Below are positions 50,233 to 62,700 of a stretch of 64,000 nt of DNA, piece by piece. The stretch's first letter is position 1. Each line of letters opens with the position of its first letter. Below the pieces are notes generated by a model. It was not told the origin of the DNA. It ran no database searches and was given only the letters and a program-made list of their open reading frames with translations. Origin of the DNA: Scatophagus argus. Its lineage: Eukaryota; Chordata; Actinopteri; Scatophagidae. The stretch covers positions 15,217,950 to 15,281,949 of the forward strand of contig NC_058502.1 of the NCBI RefSeq assembly GCF_020382885.2, in the 5' to 3' direction. Both the position numbers and the translations under genes were made by a program.

Positions 50233-53200
50233 ATGACATCCACAGCAGACCGACTGGCTGAGCAGCAGAAGAGAGAAGAGGGGATTGGGACAAACCAGAA
50301 TGCAGTGAAGTTCTCGGGCCAGGATTATGAGACTCTGCGCAAGCAGTGTTTGGAGAGTGGACGCCTGTTTGAGGACAATTGCTTTCCAGCAGAGCGTAAA
50401 TCACTGGGCTACAATGAGCTGGGACCATACTCATCTAAGACCAGGGGCGTTGTTTGGAAAAGACCAAAGGCAAGAAGCTACACAGTTTATACTGGAATAT
50501 TATATTATAATAATAATATTATAATATTATTATATTGGTCACGGTATTAATTTAAGAGTTTAAATAATCTATCAATGGCATCCAGTCCCCAGAATTTTAT
50601 TCTGTCTTTCATAAGTGTGACTGAAAATGATCTTTATTTAGTCAGCTGCGTGGATGCAACAAAGCTGATTCAGATACTAGAGGTTAAACAAACACTTTGT
50701 GTACTTGTGTACAAAGGAAGCAGCTCCAGAATTTTGTCTTTAGAGTACAAAAGGACCATAATGTGTTGAGTCATAGCAATACCATTGAATGCATGTTTTT
50801 TGAGGTTTATTTCCATGTATGTTTCATTTGTCCTTTTAATGAAGTCAGTAAAATCAAAATTCATCTAAGGAGTCTGAGAAAATGTTTCTCAAACCTGTGC
50901 TCAAAGGTTGACCTTCTTGTGGTTGTTTGGTGTTCTTCATAGGAGCTTTGCTCAGACCCAAAGTTCATTGATGATGGAGCCACAAGGACAGACATTTGCC
51001 AAGGAGCTCTGGGTAAGTGAAGGAAAGAGGGTGGGTTCATGACTGAATGAATAATATGATGGGGTGTTTTGTTTTTAGGAGGGAACCACAAATATCTATG
51101 ATCGAAACTCCTCACCCATTCTTCTATCATGCTTGTATGAAGAAATTATGACAGAGGGGTCTGTTTGTACATAATGTTTACAGCAACACTGCACTGCGGT
51201 GAGCACCACATATTGCACAATCTTAGAGCAAGTATTTACTGTTACTGTGCAGGTGACTGCTGGCTTCTGGCTGCAATAGCCTCTTTGACTCTAGACCAGC
51301 GCATTCTGGCTCGTGTGGTCCCCCATGGGCAGAGTTTTACTGAAGATTATGCTGGGATATTTCACTTCCAGGTTGGACAAAGGCCTTTCTCACCCTGGGT
51401 TTTATTTCTCCTCTATTTTTTTTCTTTCTTTTTTCCTACTATGTCAGTCCATGGAATTGGTTATTTTGAGGAAATCTGGTATAAGCAGGTCAGATACTCA
51501 AGTATAAGATTATGAGGGCCAATACAACAATCCATCCGGCACAACCACCTGTCAAAATCTCAATCCACATTTTGTTATGTTATGTGAATTGATAACTTCC
51601 TTGTGTCACCACAAGTGGTCAGTTACCATTATTTAATTAAACAATTAATCAGTCATGCCAAAAAATGTTATTCTTGTTCTCTTAAAAAGCTGATCAATAC
51701 TTCCTTCACATGTGAGAGCAAGGGTGCCTACACACAGCAGCCTAGAGGTTGGAGAAGCGGCTTGTGATCGGAAGGTCACCGGTTTGATTCCCCCACTGGA
51801 CGGGCTGGAAAAATTGGGGTGTGGTGGAATGATTAATGGGAAAAATGGCCCCCTTGGTATAAAGTCTGAACCAGTGTCACCAGATCGCTTATGGTATGAC
51901 ACACATGGAGCAGGACATTTTATCCAAATGATGTACTTCTCAGTTCTGGCAGTTCGGTGAGTGGGTGGATGTGGTGGTTGATGACCGTTTACCCACCAGA
52001 GATGGAAAACTGCTGTTTGTTCACTCAGCGGAGGGCTCAGAGTTTTGGAGTGCACTGCTGGAGAAGGCCTATGCCAAGTATGTACTGTTCCTCTCATATC
52101 TAACACATCATCATCAAACATAAATGTAGTGAAATGTACAGTACTTAGCTGATGAACCTATTCACTTCCTTCCCTGTGCCTGACAGGGTGAATGGCTGCT
52201 ATGAGGCTCTGTCAGGAGGAAACACTATTGAGGGTTTTGAGGATTTCACAGGAGGAATTGCAGAAGTTTACACTTTAGACAAGGCTCCACCAAACCTCTT
52301 CCAAATCATACAGAGGGCTTTGAGCCTGGGTTCACTGATGGGTTGCTCTATTGATGTAAGTCTTATTTTCATGCTGATTTGCATACCGATATGCAAACAA
52401 ACATACCAACAGTAGTGATAATGCTGTCAGACTCAAGTGTTTGTTCTTGGTTGTTTTCAGATCACCAGTGCCTATGAGACAGAGGCAGTGACCTCTCTCA
52501 AACTTGTCAAAGGCCATGCATACTCTGTCACTGGTGCAGAAGAGGTATACGATTTATCTAAACTGTTATATATTTTGTTATTTCCTCTTACGGCATTGCC
52601 CATTGTTGCTCTCTGTTGCAGGTTCATTATCGAGGCAGGCCGGTTCAGCTGGTCCGCATGAGGAACCCATGGGGTCAGGTGGAGTGGACTGGGCCGTGGA
52701 GTGACGGGTAAATATTTATGTTAGAAATCCATTAACTATCTACTTCTGTTTCCATGATTTCCTAAAAACATGATTTTTTTAAAAAATCACATTTAGGTCA
52801 AATGAATGGAACTATGTCAATACAGAAGAGAAATCAAAGTTGAACCATGTGGCTGAAGATGGAGAGTTCTGGTAAATCTATTCTTTTGTTTTCATTTATA
52901 TCACAGAAAATGTAATATTGAAGCTTTTTTTGTTAACACTGTAAAATGGATGGTAATTGCAATCTCTTACATCACTAAAGCAACTATTAAGGTTTAGACT
53001 CAGGCTTGGAAAGCAGTCAGAAGATGTTCGTTGAGAAAAGTGTTCCTGTGCACAGGATGTCCTATTCAGACTTTGTGAAGCAGTTCTCCAGGCTGGAGAT
53101 CTGTAACTTGACCCCAGACACACTCACAAGTGATGACATAGGCCACTGGAACCACCACCAGTTTGACGGGCTGTGGAGGGTTGGCTCCACTGCTGGTGGC

Positions 53201-56070
53201 TGCCGCAATTACGCAGGTAGAGGTGAAACCACATGTAAGAAAGAACCACTGTTACATGACTTTATTTAAAGGATTATACTTTTCTGTGTTCCAGCCACAT
53301 TCTCATCCAACCCTCAGTTTGTGGTACGTCTGGAGGATATGGACGATGACCCTCTGGACGGGGAGGATGGGTGCACCTTTCTGGTGGGGCTGATGCAGAA
53401 AGATGGACGACAGCAGAAGAGGCTTAACCGCAACCTTGAGACCATTGGCTTTGCAATTTATGAGGTGTCCCTGAATCATTTGCTATTTCATATGAAACTC
53501 GTACTCTGTATTGACTGATTTTTAAAGTGATTGACTTATTATCTAAACTACTTCCTTTATTTCCTTTTCACAGGTCCCAGATGAGGTCTGTAGTTGTTCT
53601 GTTACATGCCAATAATGGTCTCTTACTAAAACCTGACATTTCTGAAAGCAAATTAGACATCACAAGTCACACAAGAATTTCTGTGTAGTAGTTTGACATT
53701 TCAGCAATCTCCTGTTAATCTTCAGCTCAAAGGCAGGAGCAATGTTCACCTAGGTCCAGATGTCCTGCTGCGACAGAGAGCTGTGGCCATGTGCAGCACC
53801 TTCATCAACACTCGAGAAGTGTGTGGCCGCTTCAAACTTCCTCCTGGAGAATATGCAATAGTTCCCTCGACCTTCCAGCCTCACAAGAACGGCAGCTTCG
53901 TTCTGAGGGTGTTCTCAGAGAAACAGGCTGCAACCAGGTATCTGTGTCACAGTGACTGTCCTTCTTTTGTCCCACAATAGTTAGAATCAAATCTTACAGT
54001 AAATGTTATTTCCATTCACTCCAACAGAGTGTGCTCATGCTGTGCTTTTCTTTTTATTTAGTCCACTGGAGGAGAACATTGATGCTCAAATAGAGGAGGT
54101 AAGAAAATCTACAGAATGATAAGCTGCTTTTGCATGCATTAATGTGAAATATTTTGTCACTTTGTAAAGACATTATTTTCTTAGTATGCATGTGTTAAAT
54201 TCAACATTCATGAATATTCCATAATGCTTCAAGTATGGAGATCGTTTAAGCTTGACAGTACTGACATTAGATTTATCTGTGTCTTTCCCTCACAGGAGGA
54301 GATTTCTGAGAGTGATGTGGATCCTCATTTCAAGCAACTCTTCAAGAAGATTGCTGGCGATGTGGGTGAAACAACATGAGAGCTGACAGTAAAAGAGATG
54401 CACGAGCTGCGTTACAACTGTTTTGAAAATTAACACTTTGTGCATTTTTCATACAGGACATGGAGGTATCAGTCTTTGAACTGGTTACAATTTTGAACAA
54501 TGTTGTTTCTCACCGTGAGTGCATAGAACCACACACATGAATACACACATAGCCTTTTATTTTATTTCCATTGACGTAAGAGTTGCAGCTAGCTATGTTT
54601 TTTCATTTTTTTGCAGGGTCTGATATCAAAACAGATGGCTTCAGCCTGGAGACAGGTCGCCTTATTGTCAGTCTGCTGGATGTATCCTCTTGAAAAATGG
54701 TCCTCCCATAGTTGATGTTTCTACACAGAAATTTGAAATTTTGTGATTTGGGTGTGTTCTAACTTGTAACTAAGTTGAATGAATAATTAAAAAAATATTT
54801 GAGGATGAGATCTTTACAAACCTTAACAGCCTCCAGAAAGATGAAAGTGCCAGGCTGGGACTGATAGAGTTCCACATGCTTTGGAACAAAATCCAGAAAT
54901 ATCTGGTAAGTTGCAATTTATGTGGTTTGAAATGTGGTCATGTTGGAACATCTGGCTGTATCTGCTAAAGCAACACATGGTTACCTGGGTGATACAGGAG
55001 ATCTTCAAGAATCATGACTCAGACAACTCTGGCACCATGAGCTCCCACGAGATGAGAGGCGCTGCCACTCAAGCAGGTAACTAAGGTTATCGCGTAACGA
55101 ATCTCATACAGTAAATAACAAATGGTTGTAAATTATGGTAGTCTGGTCATTAACATATTCTGAGAGACAAATTATTTTTATTTTGTTGTTGCCTTACAGC
55201 TTCTGATACCCTTTGCTGCAAAGCTAACACCCTCTGTTAAGTTTGGTCTCCAGCAAAATCCACTGACTGACTAACAGGCTTGTTTTAAAATTCACAGAAA
55301 TTTCACACGTGTATTAGCACGCCTGCAGATTTTATCTCTAAACAGAGTACACTACTGCACCATAGTTAACATGAATGTTTATTACGTAATAGGACCATGT
55401 TTTGTAAACACAGCACTTTACCTACCACTGTTGGATATAGTTGTTGTGTGTGGATGCCATGTGAAGGCAATTACTGGCAAACTTGATAAGCCAGTCAGAG
55501 GACTCCCTCCCTGCACATAGGTTGGTGTGTGCTACGCCACATGAACACATCACGCATGGGCGAGACTCTGTAACATAACTCTCCGGCTGAGAATCAGAAA
55601 TAATCCACGTCATGAAACTGAGCCTACAAGCTGACAGACGTGATGATAAGTGATGGCTACCTCTCCTCCCCAGGTTTCAACATCAACAGTGCTGTGCTGC
55701 AAGCCATTGTGAGTCGTTATGCTGACGCTCAGTATGCCATAGACTTTGACAGTTTTGTAGGCTGTCTCATTAAACTGGAAATGCTCTTCAGTAAGTGTCA
55801 GTGAACGACAATCTCACTTTTGTACAACTCATACTGACCTGTATGATTTGAGAGCTGTAGCATGTTTACATTACCAGTAACTTTTTTTTTTTGCCTCTTA
55901 AACAGAAATGTTTAAGGCTATGGAAAGAGCTGACTCAGGGAAGATTGAACTGGATATGCAACAAGTGAGTGAGAGAACAATAAAAACAGCTGGCATGTCA
56001 GTAATTCTGGTTTGGACTGCTTTTAAAATTTTGTTCATTCTCACAGTGGATGTGCCTGGCGATCTACTAA
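50233..56070 (+). CDS. Calpain large subunit, CAPN2/CAPN8-like, 21 exons
   Basis: Calcium-dependent cysteine protease. Exons: 50233-50469, 50943-51012, 51253-51371, 51944-52077, 52187-52355, 52461-52544, 52622-52707, 52797-52871, 53056-53216, 53295-53464, 53574-53585, 53726-53937, 54062-54098, 54296-54361, 54457-54514, 54617-54681, 54837-54905, 54998-55076, 55674-55790, 55906-55964, 56047-56070. Total 2103 nt (700 aa plus stop). Triad Cys105 ([14 protein letters not shown]), His262 (KGHAYSVTG) and Asn286 ([11 protein letters not shown]) have the same numbering as human CAPN2. Domain III has the acidic loop [15 protein letters not shown], then a penta-EF-hand domain ([12 protein letters not shown]). 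The [13 protein letters not shown]-terminus resembles CAPN8; length and core fit CAPN2. The last EF loop begins with Glu rather than Asp, in the hand that usually dimerises. Intron 1 uses a GC donor. Exon 11 is 12 nt (VPDE). I leave the symbol empty because capn2, capn8 and capn2l cannot be separated by eye. Confidence 0.93.
51733..51900 (+). mobile_element. tRNA-derived SINE in intron 3 of the CAPN2/8-like gene
   Basis: GGTTTGATTCC at 51781-51791 matches the pol III B box (GGTTCGANTCC) with one difference, and GAGGTTGGAGAAGCGGC, about 37 nt upstream, is placed where the A box should be. The combined wording (leading AGAAGCGGCTTGTGATCGGAAGGTCACCGG halves) is typical of fish tRNA-related SINEs. 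Ends are approximate; the element stops close to the exon 4 acceptor at 51943. Confidence 0.6.
54682..54836 (+). other. U12-type intron in the CAPN2/8-like calpain (intron 16)
   Basis: The 155-nt intron begins GTATCCTCTT. CCTTAAC at 54821-54827, the U12 branch-site core, lies 10-12 nt before the AG of the acceptor with no pyrimidine tract in between. All three features fit the minor spliceosome. Confidence 0.8.
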
Positions 56071-56735
56071 CTCCGGGGACAAGACAAGCAAGAATCTTTT
56101 TTGTGATATCTGCTGGAGGAGGAAGCTCAATCAATAGATTAAGTTAATTCACAAAAACTCAATAAGTAAACTAAATGAAAAAAATAGTTGATATACACTC
56201 TGTATGTTTCAAATGCATAAAAGGTGCTAATGTGTTTTTGATAGGAAATGAATCATGATATTTGAAGAACAAAAGTTTATAGCAAATATTTTTTGCTCTT
56301 TTGGCTGCTGCAAAACTGTCAAATTATAGAAAATAAAGAAACTAAGAAACAATGGCCTCTGGAAGATCTTTATATATAACGTTTTGTACAGATCACTTGT
56401 CTCAGTTTGTTTTCCTTGTCTATGATTGTTGGTGCAGTAACTGTGGTATTTAGTAGGGCAAAATGAAATAGAAATATATTTCCAGTGGTCATTCTTTGTA
56501 GACCAGCTCAAGTTTCACCCATCCATCCATGCTGGCCACATCTGGGCCTTTAACCAAAGCCAAAAGTAGAGTAGCTGGAATGAGAACAGGTGTGCTAGAG
56601 CAAGTCTGGTGCCTCACAAGAGCAATAAAGGGTGTGGAGACTGTTGAGCTGCAGATACAATACAGAGCCTGTCTTTCCACATGTACTTTGTAGGACACGG
56701 TTGCAGGCAGACAGAAAGTCTTACAGCCTTTGAAA
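56071..56735 (+). other. Short spacer between the two tandem calpain genes
   Basis: It must hold the 3' UTR of the upstream gene and the promoter and leader of the downstream one. AATAAA at 56332-56337 is the candidate poly(A) signal of the upstream calpain. No TATA box was recognised for the downstream gene, and the sequence before its ATG could be a leader or a splice acceptor (TTACAG at 56721-56726). Confidence 0.5.
56332..56337 (+). promoter_or_regulatory. Candidate poly(A) signal of the CAPN2/8-like gene
   Basis: AATAAA 262 nt after the stop codon of the upstream calpain, on the same strand. A second hexamer follows near 56622. Confidence 0.55.
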
Positions 56736-59700
56736 ATGTCTGGAATTGCAGCTAAACTTCAGCACAACCGAGAGAAATCACAGGGGGTTGGATCCAACAG
56801 CCATGCAGTGAAATACCTTAACCAGGACTTTGAATCTCTGAGGAGAAGCTGTCTTGAGAGAGGACAGCTGTTTGAGGATGACTGCTTCGAGCCTCTGCCC
56901 TCATCCTTAGGCTTCAAAGAACTTGGGCCGAATTCCTACAAAGTTAGGGGCATCACCTGGAAAAGACCAACGGTGGGTACAGTAGGTAGATGGCAATATC
57001 TGCTGAAAGTGCTGGCTGGGGGCTGTAGGTATTTTACATGCTCGAAAAATGCAACACCTGGGCTGTAGCTGCTCAAAAGATTAAGCTTTTAAACTGCTTT
57101 TTGATTCAAGGGTTATTTATAATATTTTTGTCATATAGTCTTTTTCAGTAAACTACTTAGTAATTAGTAAATAATTGCTGTATTTGTTGATGTAAGCTTG
57201 TTGCTGCTTATCAACACACCAAACTGTTGAGGTTCCATCTTAATCCTATCAGCCAGTTTGTTGTTTTTTATTATGAAAGTGACAGAATTGTTTATGTTTG
57301 ATTTAAAAGATACAAAACAGCAAAATGACAAGTTTCTCTGCAGTGTGTCAGGAACTAAAGGGTTTCATTTTATATAGTATTTATGAGTAATTTTGATATC
57401 CAACAAAAAATAATTATTGTAATGAGGGTGGATACAATATAAGAGGTCAAACAGGGAGTGTTGATGTGAGAAAGCATTGCAGTTTGACTCAGTTTTTACT
57501 CTTTTGGTTTTTCAGGAATTGTGTTCAAACCCAAAATTTATTGTTGAAAATGCTACCAGGACTGATATTTGTCAAGGAGCACTTGGTGAGACACACTAAC
57601 ACACACACATATATTCATATATTCTTCCAACAGTGTTTGTTTTTCATATTTTAAAACTGACATTTAGGACTGACCTTTGGCTATTTTCTGATACAGAATA
57701 ACATTCAAATGCATTTTGATGGCACAAATGGATATATACATTATTTCACAAAGAGCACATATATTTCTATCTTCAGCAATTTGAATGGATGATTTTGCAT
57801 GCATATCTTAGAGCGTCATCACGTGTATAATAAAGTATCACAGTATTCGTCCATGTCAAAATCATCTTGCTTAGTGTCATTTCTATAGGTTCTCTTTTAT
57901 TTATTTATTTATTTACTTAATTATTTTGTAAGCTCACACAACTGAAATAAAATCCAGACCTCATAACTCTATGTGAATGCCTATGCATTGATATCAGCTG
58001 TCACTGTATACAAAACATTTTACCACAGCTCTTTCAGTCTTCTGTCTACACCCAGTCTGGCAGAGTGGACACATATGTGGGTGAGACTGAGTTGTTTGCA
58101 GCTAATGAATAGTGAGAGACAAAACAAAGACCTTGCACAACACAGGTGTGCGCAAACAAACTGCATACCTCATATGTTTTGGAAATGTGTCCTGATGCCG
58201 CAACATAACTGACATGACAACTTGAAATGTTCTGGGCGTTACACAAGATTTAACACAGGATTCCCCTTTGTTCCAACACTGCAAACTTGTGTTCAGGTGA
58301 CTGCTGGCTCTTGGCAGCTATCGCTTCCTTGACTCTCAACAAACAGGTTCTGTCTCGTGTGGTCCCCCATGACCAAAGCTTTGAGGAGAATTATGCCGGC
58401 ATCTTTCACTTCGAGGTACGGTCCAGCAGCCTCGCTCTCTCAGAGCCAATGTGGTGCAAACAGGTTTGATTTTACTAATTGGGTCTTCTGTGTGGCTCTC
58501 AGTTTTGGCAGTTTGGTGAGTGGGTGGATGTGGTGGTTGATGACCGTTTGCCTACCAGAGATGGAGAGTTACTGTTTGTTCACTCAGCAGAGGGTTCAGA
58601 GTTTTGGAGTGCACTGCTGGAGAAGGCCTATGCCAAGTATGGAACATCTGGATACCTTTAAGTTTTTTCCTGTGTGTCTTTTGCTAGTTTAGTTATTCAT
58701 TTAACTCCCTTCCCTCCCCTCAGGGTGAATGGATGCTATGAGGCTCTTTCTGGAGGCAGCACCACTGAGGGTTTTGAGGACTTCACTGGAGGCATTGCTG
58801 AGAGGCATGACCTGAGCAAATCAGATCCCCACCTCTTCAAAATCATTAAGAAGGCCTTGGCCAGAGGTTCCCTCCTGGGATGCTCTATTGATGTTTGTTT
58901 GAACTTCTTGTTTGACTCTCATGTATTGACATTGATTTCTTCGTGGTATCTGGTAGTGTTTACCTCAAAAGCTTTTCTTCTCCATCCCAGATTACCAGCT
59001 CGGCTGATTCAGAAGCTGTCACATATCGCAAGCTGGTGAAGGGCCATGCCTACTCGGTGACAGGAGCGGACCAGGTGAGGAAATATCTCTATAAGGCACA
59101 GATCATCAAGACATAAGTGAAGACTTTAAGGGTTTCCCTTTGGTGTCTTTTTTTCTGGTTGAGTAACTCACACGTATATTTTGCGTCAGGTGGAGTACAG
59201 AGGAGACATGGTAGAACTGATCAGGATTAGAAACCCATGGGGTCAGGTGGAGTGGAATGGAGCCTGGAGCGACAAGTGAGTATTGTGCGCTTCTGGAGAG
59301 CTTTATGGGCAGGAAATATGATAGATATGCTCATATTACCCCAAAGTAATTATCATGTATAATCTTTCTATTGTTTTTAGTAGTAGATGGCTTAGTGCCT
59401 ATGCATGTTGGTTGGTGAGTTCAGTACTTTGGTCCAGACTTAAATCTCTATCTATGTATAACTATCTCAAAAGCTTCTGGATGGGTTGCTATGAAATTTT
59501 TTTACAGAGATTTATTATCCTCAGAGGATGAAGCCTTGTGATTTTGCTGATCTCCATCTTTATCTAGCATCATTAACAGGTTTGAGTATTCACTTATCCA
59601 GTCAAATCTACAGGGTGGATTTTCATAAAGGTACTCATGGTTGCCAAATGATGTATATTAAGTGAATTGAGTCACCCCAACATTCATGTTCCCTACAATT

Positions 59701-62700
59701 GAACTGAATTGTAATCACTTTTGTGCCAGCATCAGGTTAAACGTTTTAATTTGTCCTTTAGCCTTATCTGTTTTAGGACTGGATCGATCTACCTGTTCTT
59801 TGTCTTTAGTGCCAATTAGCCAGTGTTAGCATGCCAACAGACTTGATTCACACGATGGTAAACGTGGTAAGCATTATACTTACCCAAGCATGCTAGTAGT
59901 GCTATTGCAAGTATATTAGCATACAGGAAACAATAACTTTCCAATCTTGTGATTAAAATATGGAATAGAGGTTTATAAATTAGTAATTTTTATTAAAATA
60001 TCAAGGATTTGGTCATGCAGGCTGTAGCCAAGTGACACCACTGACTGATCACTCAACAATACAATTTAAATTAAATTTTAATTATATTCTTCCGGCTGCT
60101 TTTTACAAATTGACTTTTTCAATTATGCTCTCTTGTGTTGTACAAAAGAGGACCCAGCCTAATTGAAAGGTCTGCATGTTTTGGTTGAATGTGTTACCAG
60201 CAGGTTTAGGTGTTTCTGTTATGCATGCAACTCGCAGACATACGCACCCACTGGAAGGGCTGGTAAATCCTGTTGTAAAATAGTTAAAAAACAGACTCCG
60301 GCTGTGTAGTGTGTATTCTGGTGCAGGTGTAGGTGCCGTGTGTGTGGTCTGTAGTTTATTGTTAACCATGTTTTAACCCTATCACACAGTCTATATTTTT
60401 TTTTTCTAGCTCCCATGAGTGGAGATATGTGAGTGACGGTGACCGAGCAAGGCTGACCAACCGTTCTGAGGACGGGGAGTTTTGGTAAACCTCACTGAAA
60501 CTACTGTCCTTGTTCCTCTGGCTTCCTTGTGCTGATATACTCTTACTCCACTGAGAGGATAGTGCAGTTAAAGGAAATGATTCCCCTCATAATGTTTTAT
60601 TTTTAGGATGTCATTTTCTGATTTCCTGCGCCAATATTCTCGCCTTGAGATCTGCAACCTCACCCCTGATGCACTCACAGGCAACGAGTACAAGAAATGG
60701 GCGGAGTCAGAGTTTGAAGACACATGGAGAAGGGGTGTGTCAGCTGGTGGCTGCAGAAACCATCCAAGTATGACCACTTTGTCAATCTGCCCTCTAGATT
60801 TGAATCCAGCACTGATGTATGCGTGTCATAAACCAGCTAGTGTGTCTTGTCGGTTGTATAACACTGTTGATCACCTCCCTGCTACCCTATTAATTCTTGC
60901 TTCCCTTCACAGATTCCTTCTGGATGAATCCTCAGTTTGTCATAAAGCTCGATGAGGTGGATGATGACCCTGATGATGGTGAAGAAGGCTGCTCCTTCAT
61001 TGTGGGCTTAATGCAGAAGAACAGGCGTCGCATGAGGAAAATGGGGCAGGACATGGAGACCATCGGCTTTGCCATATATGAGGTAACAAGCTCTCTTTAA
61101 GATGAAAGTAGGGGAGAGCGGGGCTGGTTGTCACACTTAATGTATCTCACTCCCTTAGAAGGCACTATTTAAAAATGTTTGATCACAACTCATCTAAAGG
61201 GTAATTTCGGGAGTAGGACATTTGACATTGATGTGAGGGGATTTTTAGTGTCTCTTCCAGGCTTTTACATAAAGGGTTTAGAATAGAACAGTTATCACCA
61301 AGGAGGAGGCGGGAGCTATAGTTCAGATACTTTTCTTAGCAAGGTAACATGTTGTTCGCTTAGATGCTGTCAAAAAATCCCAATTGGGCATGTCTGTTAC
61401 ATTCATTACATACATTCTTTAAGATTGTCTCCATTTTTAATTTTTTCCCATTAAACTCAATTTATGTATATTTGAGTTCATTTGCTAAAGGTATATTTGC
61501 AGTGTTTGCATAAATACCTATGTACATATTTACATTTACATGGTTATTATTTATATGTTAATATTTTTTTTTTTTTTATCAAGGGTGAGCTATAATATCA
61601 GGACCACCAATCCTATGGAGTATGACTACTAAGCTACCAAATAAGGATGGTTGTCACAAGGTCACAAGATCTACCTGATAGTTCATATCTTTAGACCAGA
61701 ATAAGCTGAAGGAAAGTAACATCACTCCATTCCCACCTGACTCTTTAGGTTACCATCAGACATCAAAATGGAATCTATTAACGATTTGAGGGATTCAAAT
61801 GTAGTCAGAAAGTGTAATGACCAACCCTGTTTTCTCTTTAAATAGTAGCACTTTGTAAAATACAACATTTGCACCTCTTCTGACATTTGACTTTTTGTCT
61901 TTTTCCAGCTACCTGAGGAGGTACGCACACAGAGACGTAAACACTTCATGAATGTGTCGCTGGGAGCACTCATTTTCCATACAAGACGACTATTAGTGAT
62001 TTTTCAGTACTGAAAAATTCTTTCAAACTAAAATGCAGATGTATACACAGTGTGGGACAGAGTGAAGGTGTAGGGCGCCCTCATGTGACCGTACTGTGTA
62101 TATGTCATTTTCCAGTACTCCGGCCAAAGACAAGTGCACCTGAAGAAAAACTTCTTCCTGTACAACTGCTCAGCAGCTCGCTCTGAGACCTTCATCAACT
62201 TGCGAGAGGTGTGCAACCGCTTCTGTCTTCCCCCTGGAGAATACCTTATCATCCCCTCCACCTTTGAGCCCAACAAGAATGCCGACTTTTATCTACGGGT
62301 GTTCTCTGAGAAACAGGCTGATTTCCAGTATGTTCCACTTACAAACAAGTGCAATTTCATAATGAGAAATAGTATTAAATGATGATGATGTATGATGATA
62401 TAAATGATATAAAATGATCATATAACTGTGACTTTTTCTAACTCACTTTTAGAGAGATTGATGATCCTGTAGATTGCCATGTGGAGCAGGTAAAATTATA
62501 TCCCTTGTTATGCCTTTGAGAGCTAATAGTGATAATCATATTTTAAGAAGAAGGAAAAATAATTACTTTGTCATGTCTAGATTGACATTGATGAAGAGGA
62601 CATCTCTGACAGATTCAAGACATTGTTTGGAAAGCTTGCAGGACATGTAAGTATGCTTAATATTTCAAACATTCCCTTGTGATCTTGGTGATCTACAGAG

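Noticed and set aside
51645-52121. 158-codon minus-strand frame opposite calpain exon 4
   Set aside because: It is antisense to a SINE and a conserved calpain exon; no recognisable domain.
54682-54710. Reading calpain exon 16 through to VSS-stop as a truncated C-terminus
   Set aside because: The same V-S continuation occurs in all three calpains because it is the U12 donor GTATCC translated; splicing to exon 17 restores the EF-hand in each.
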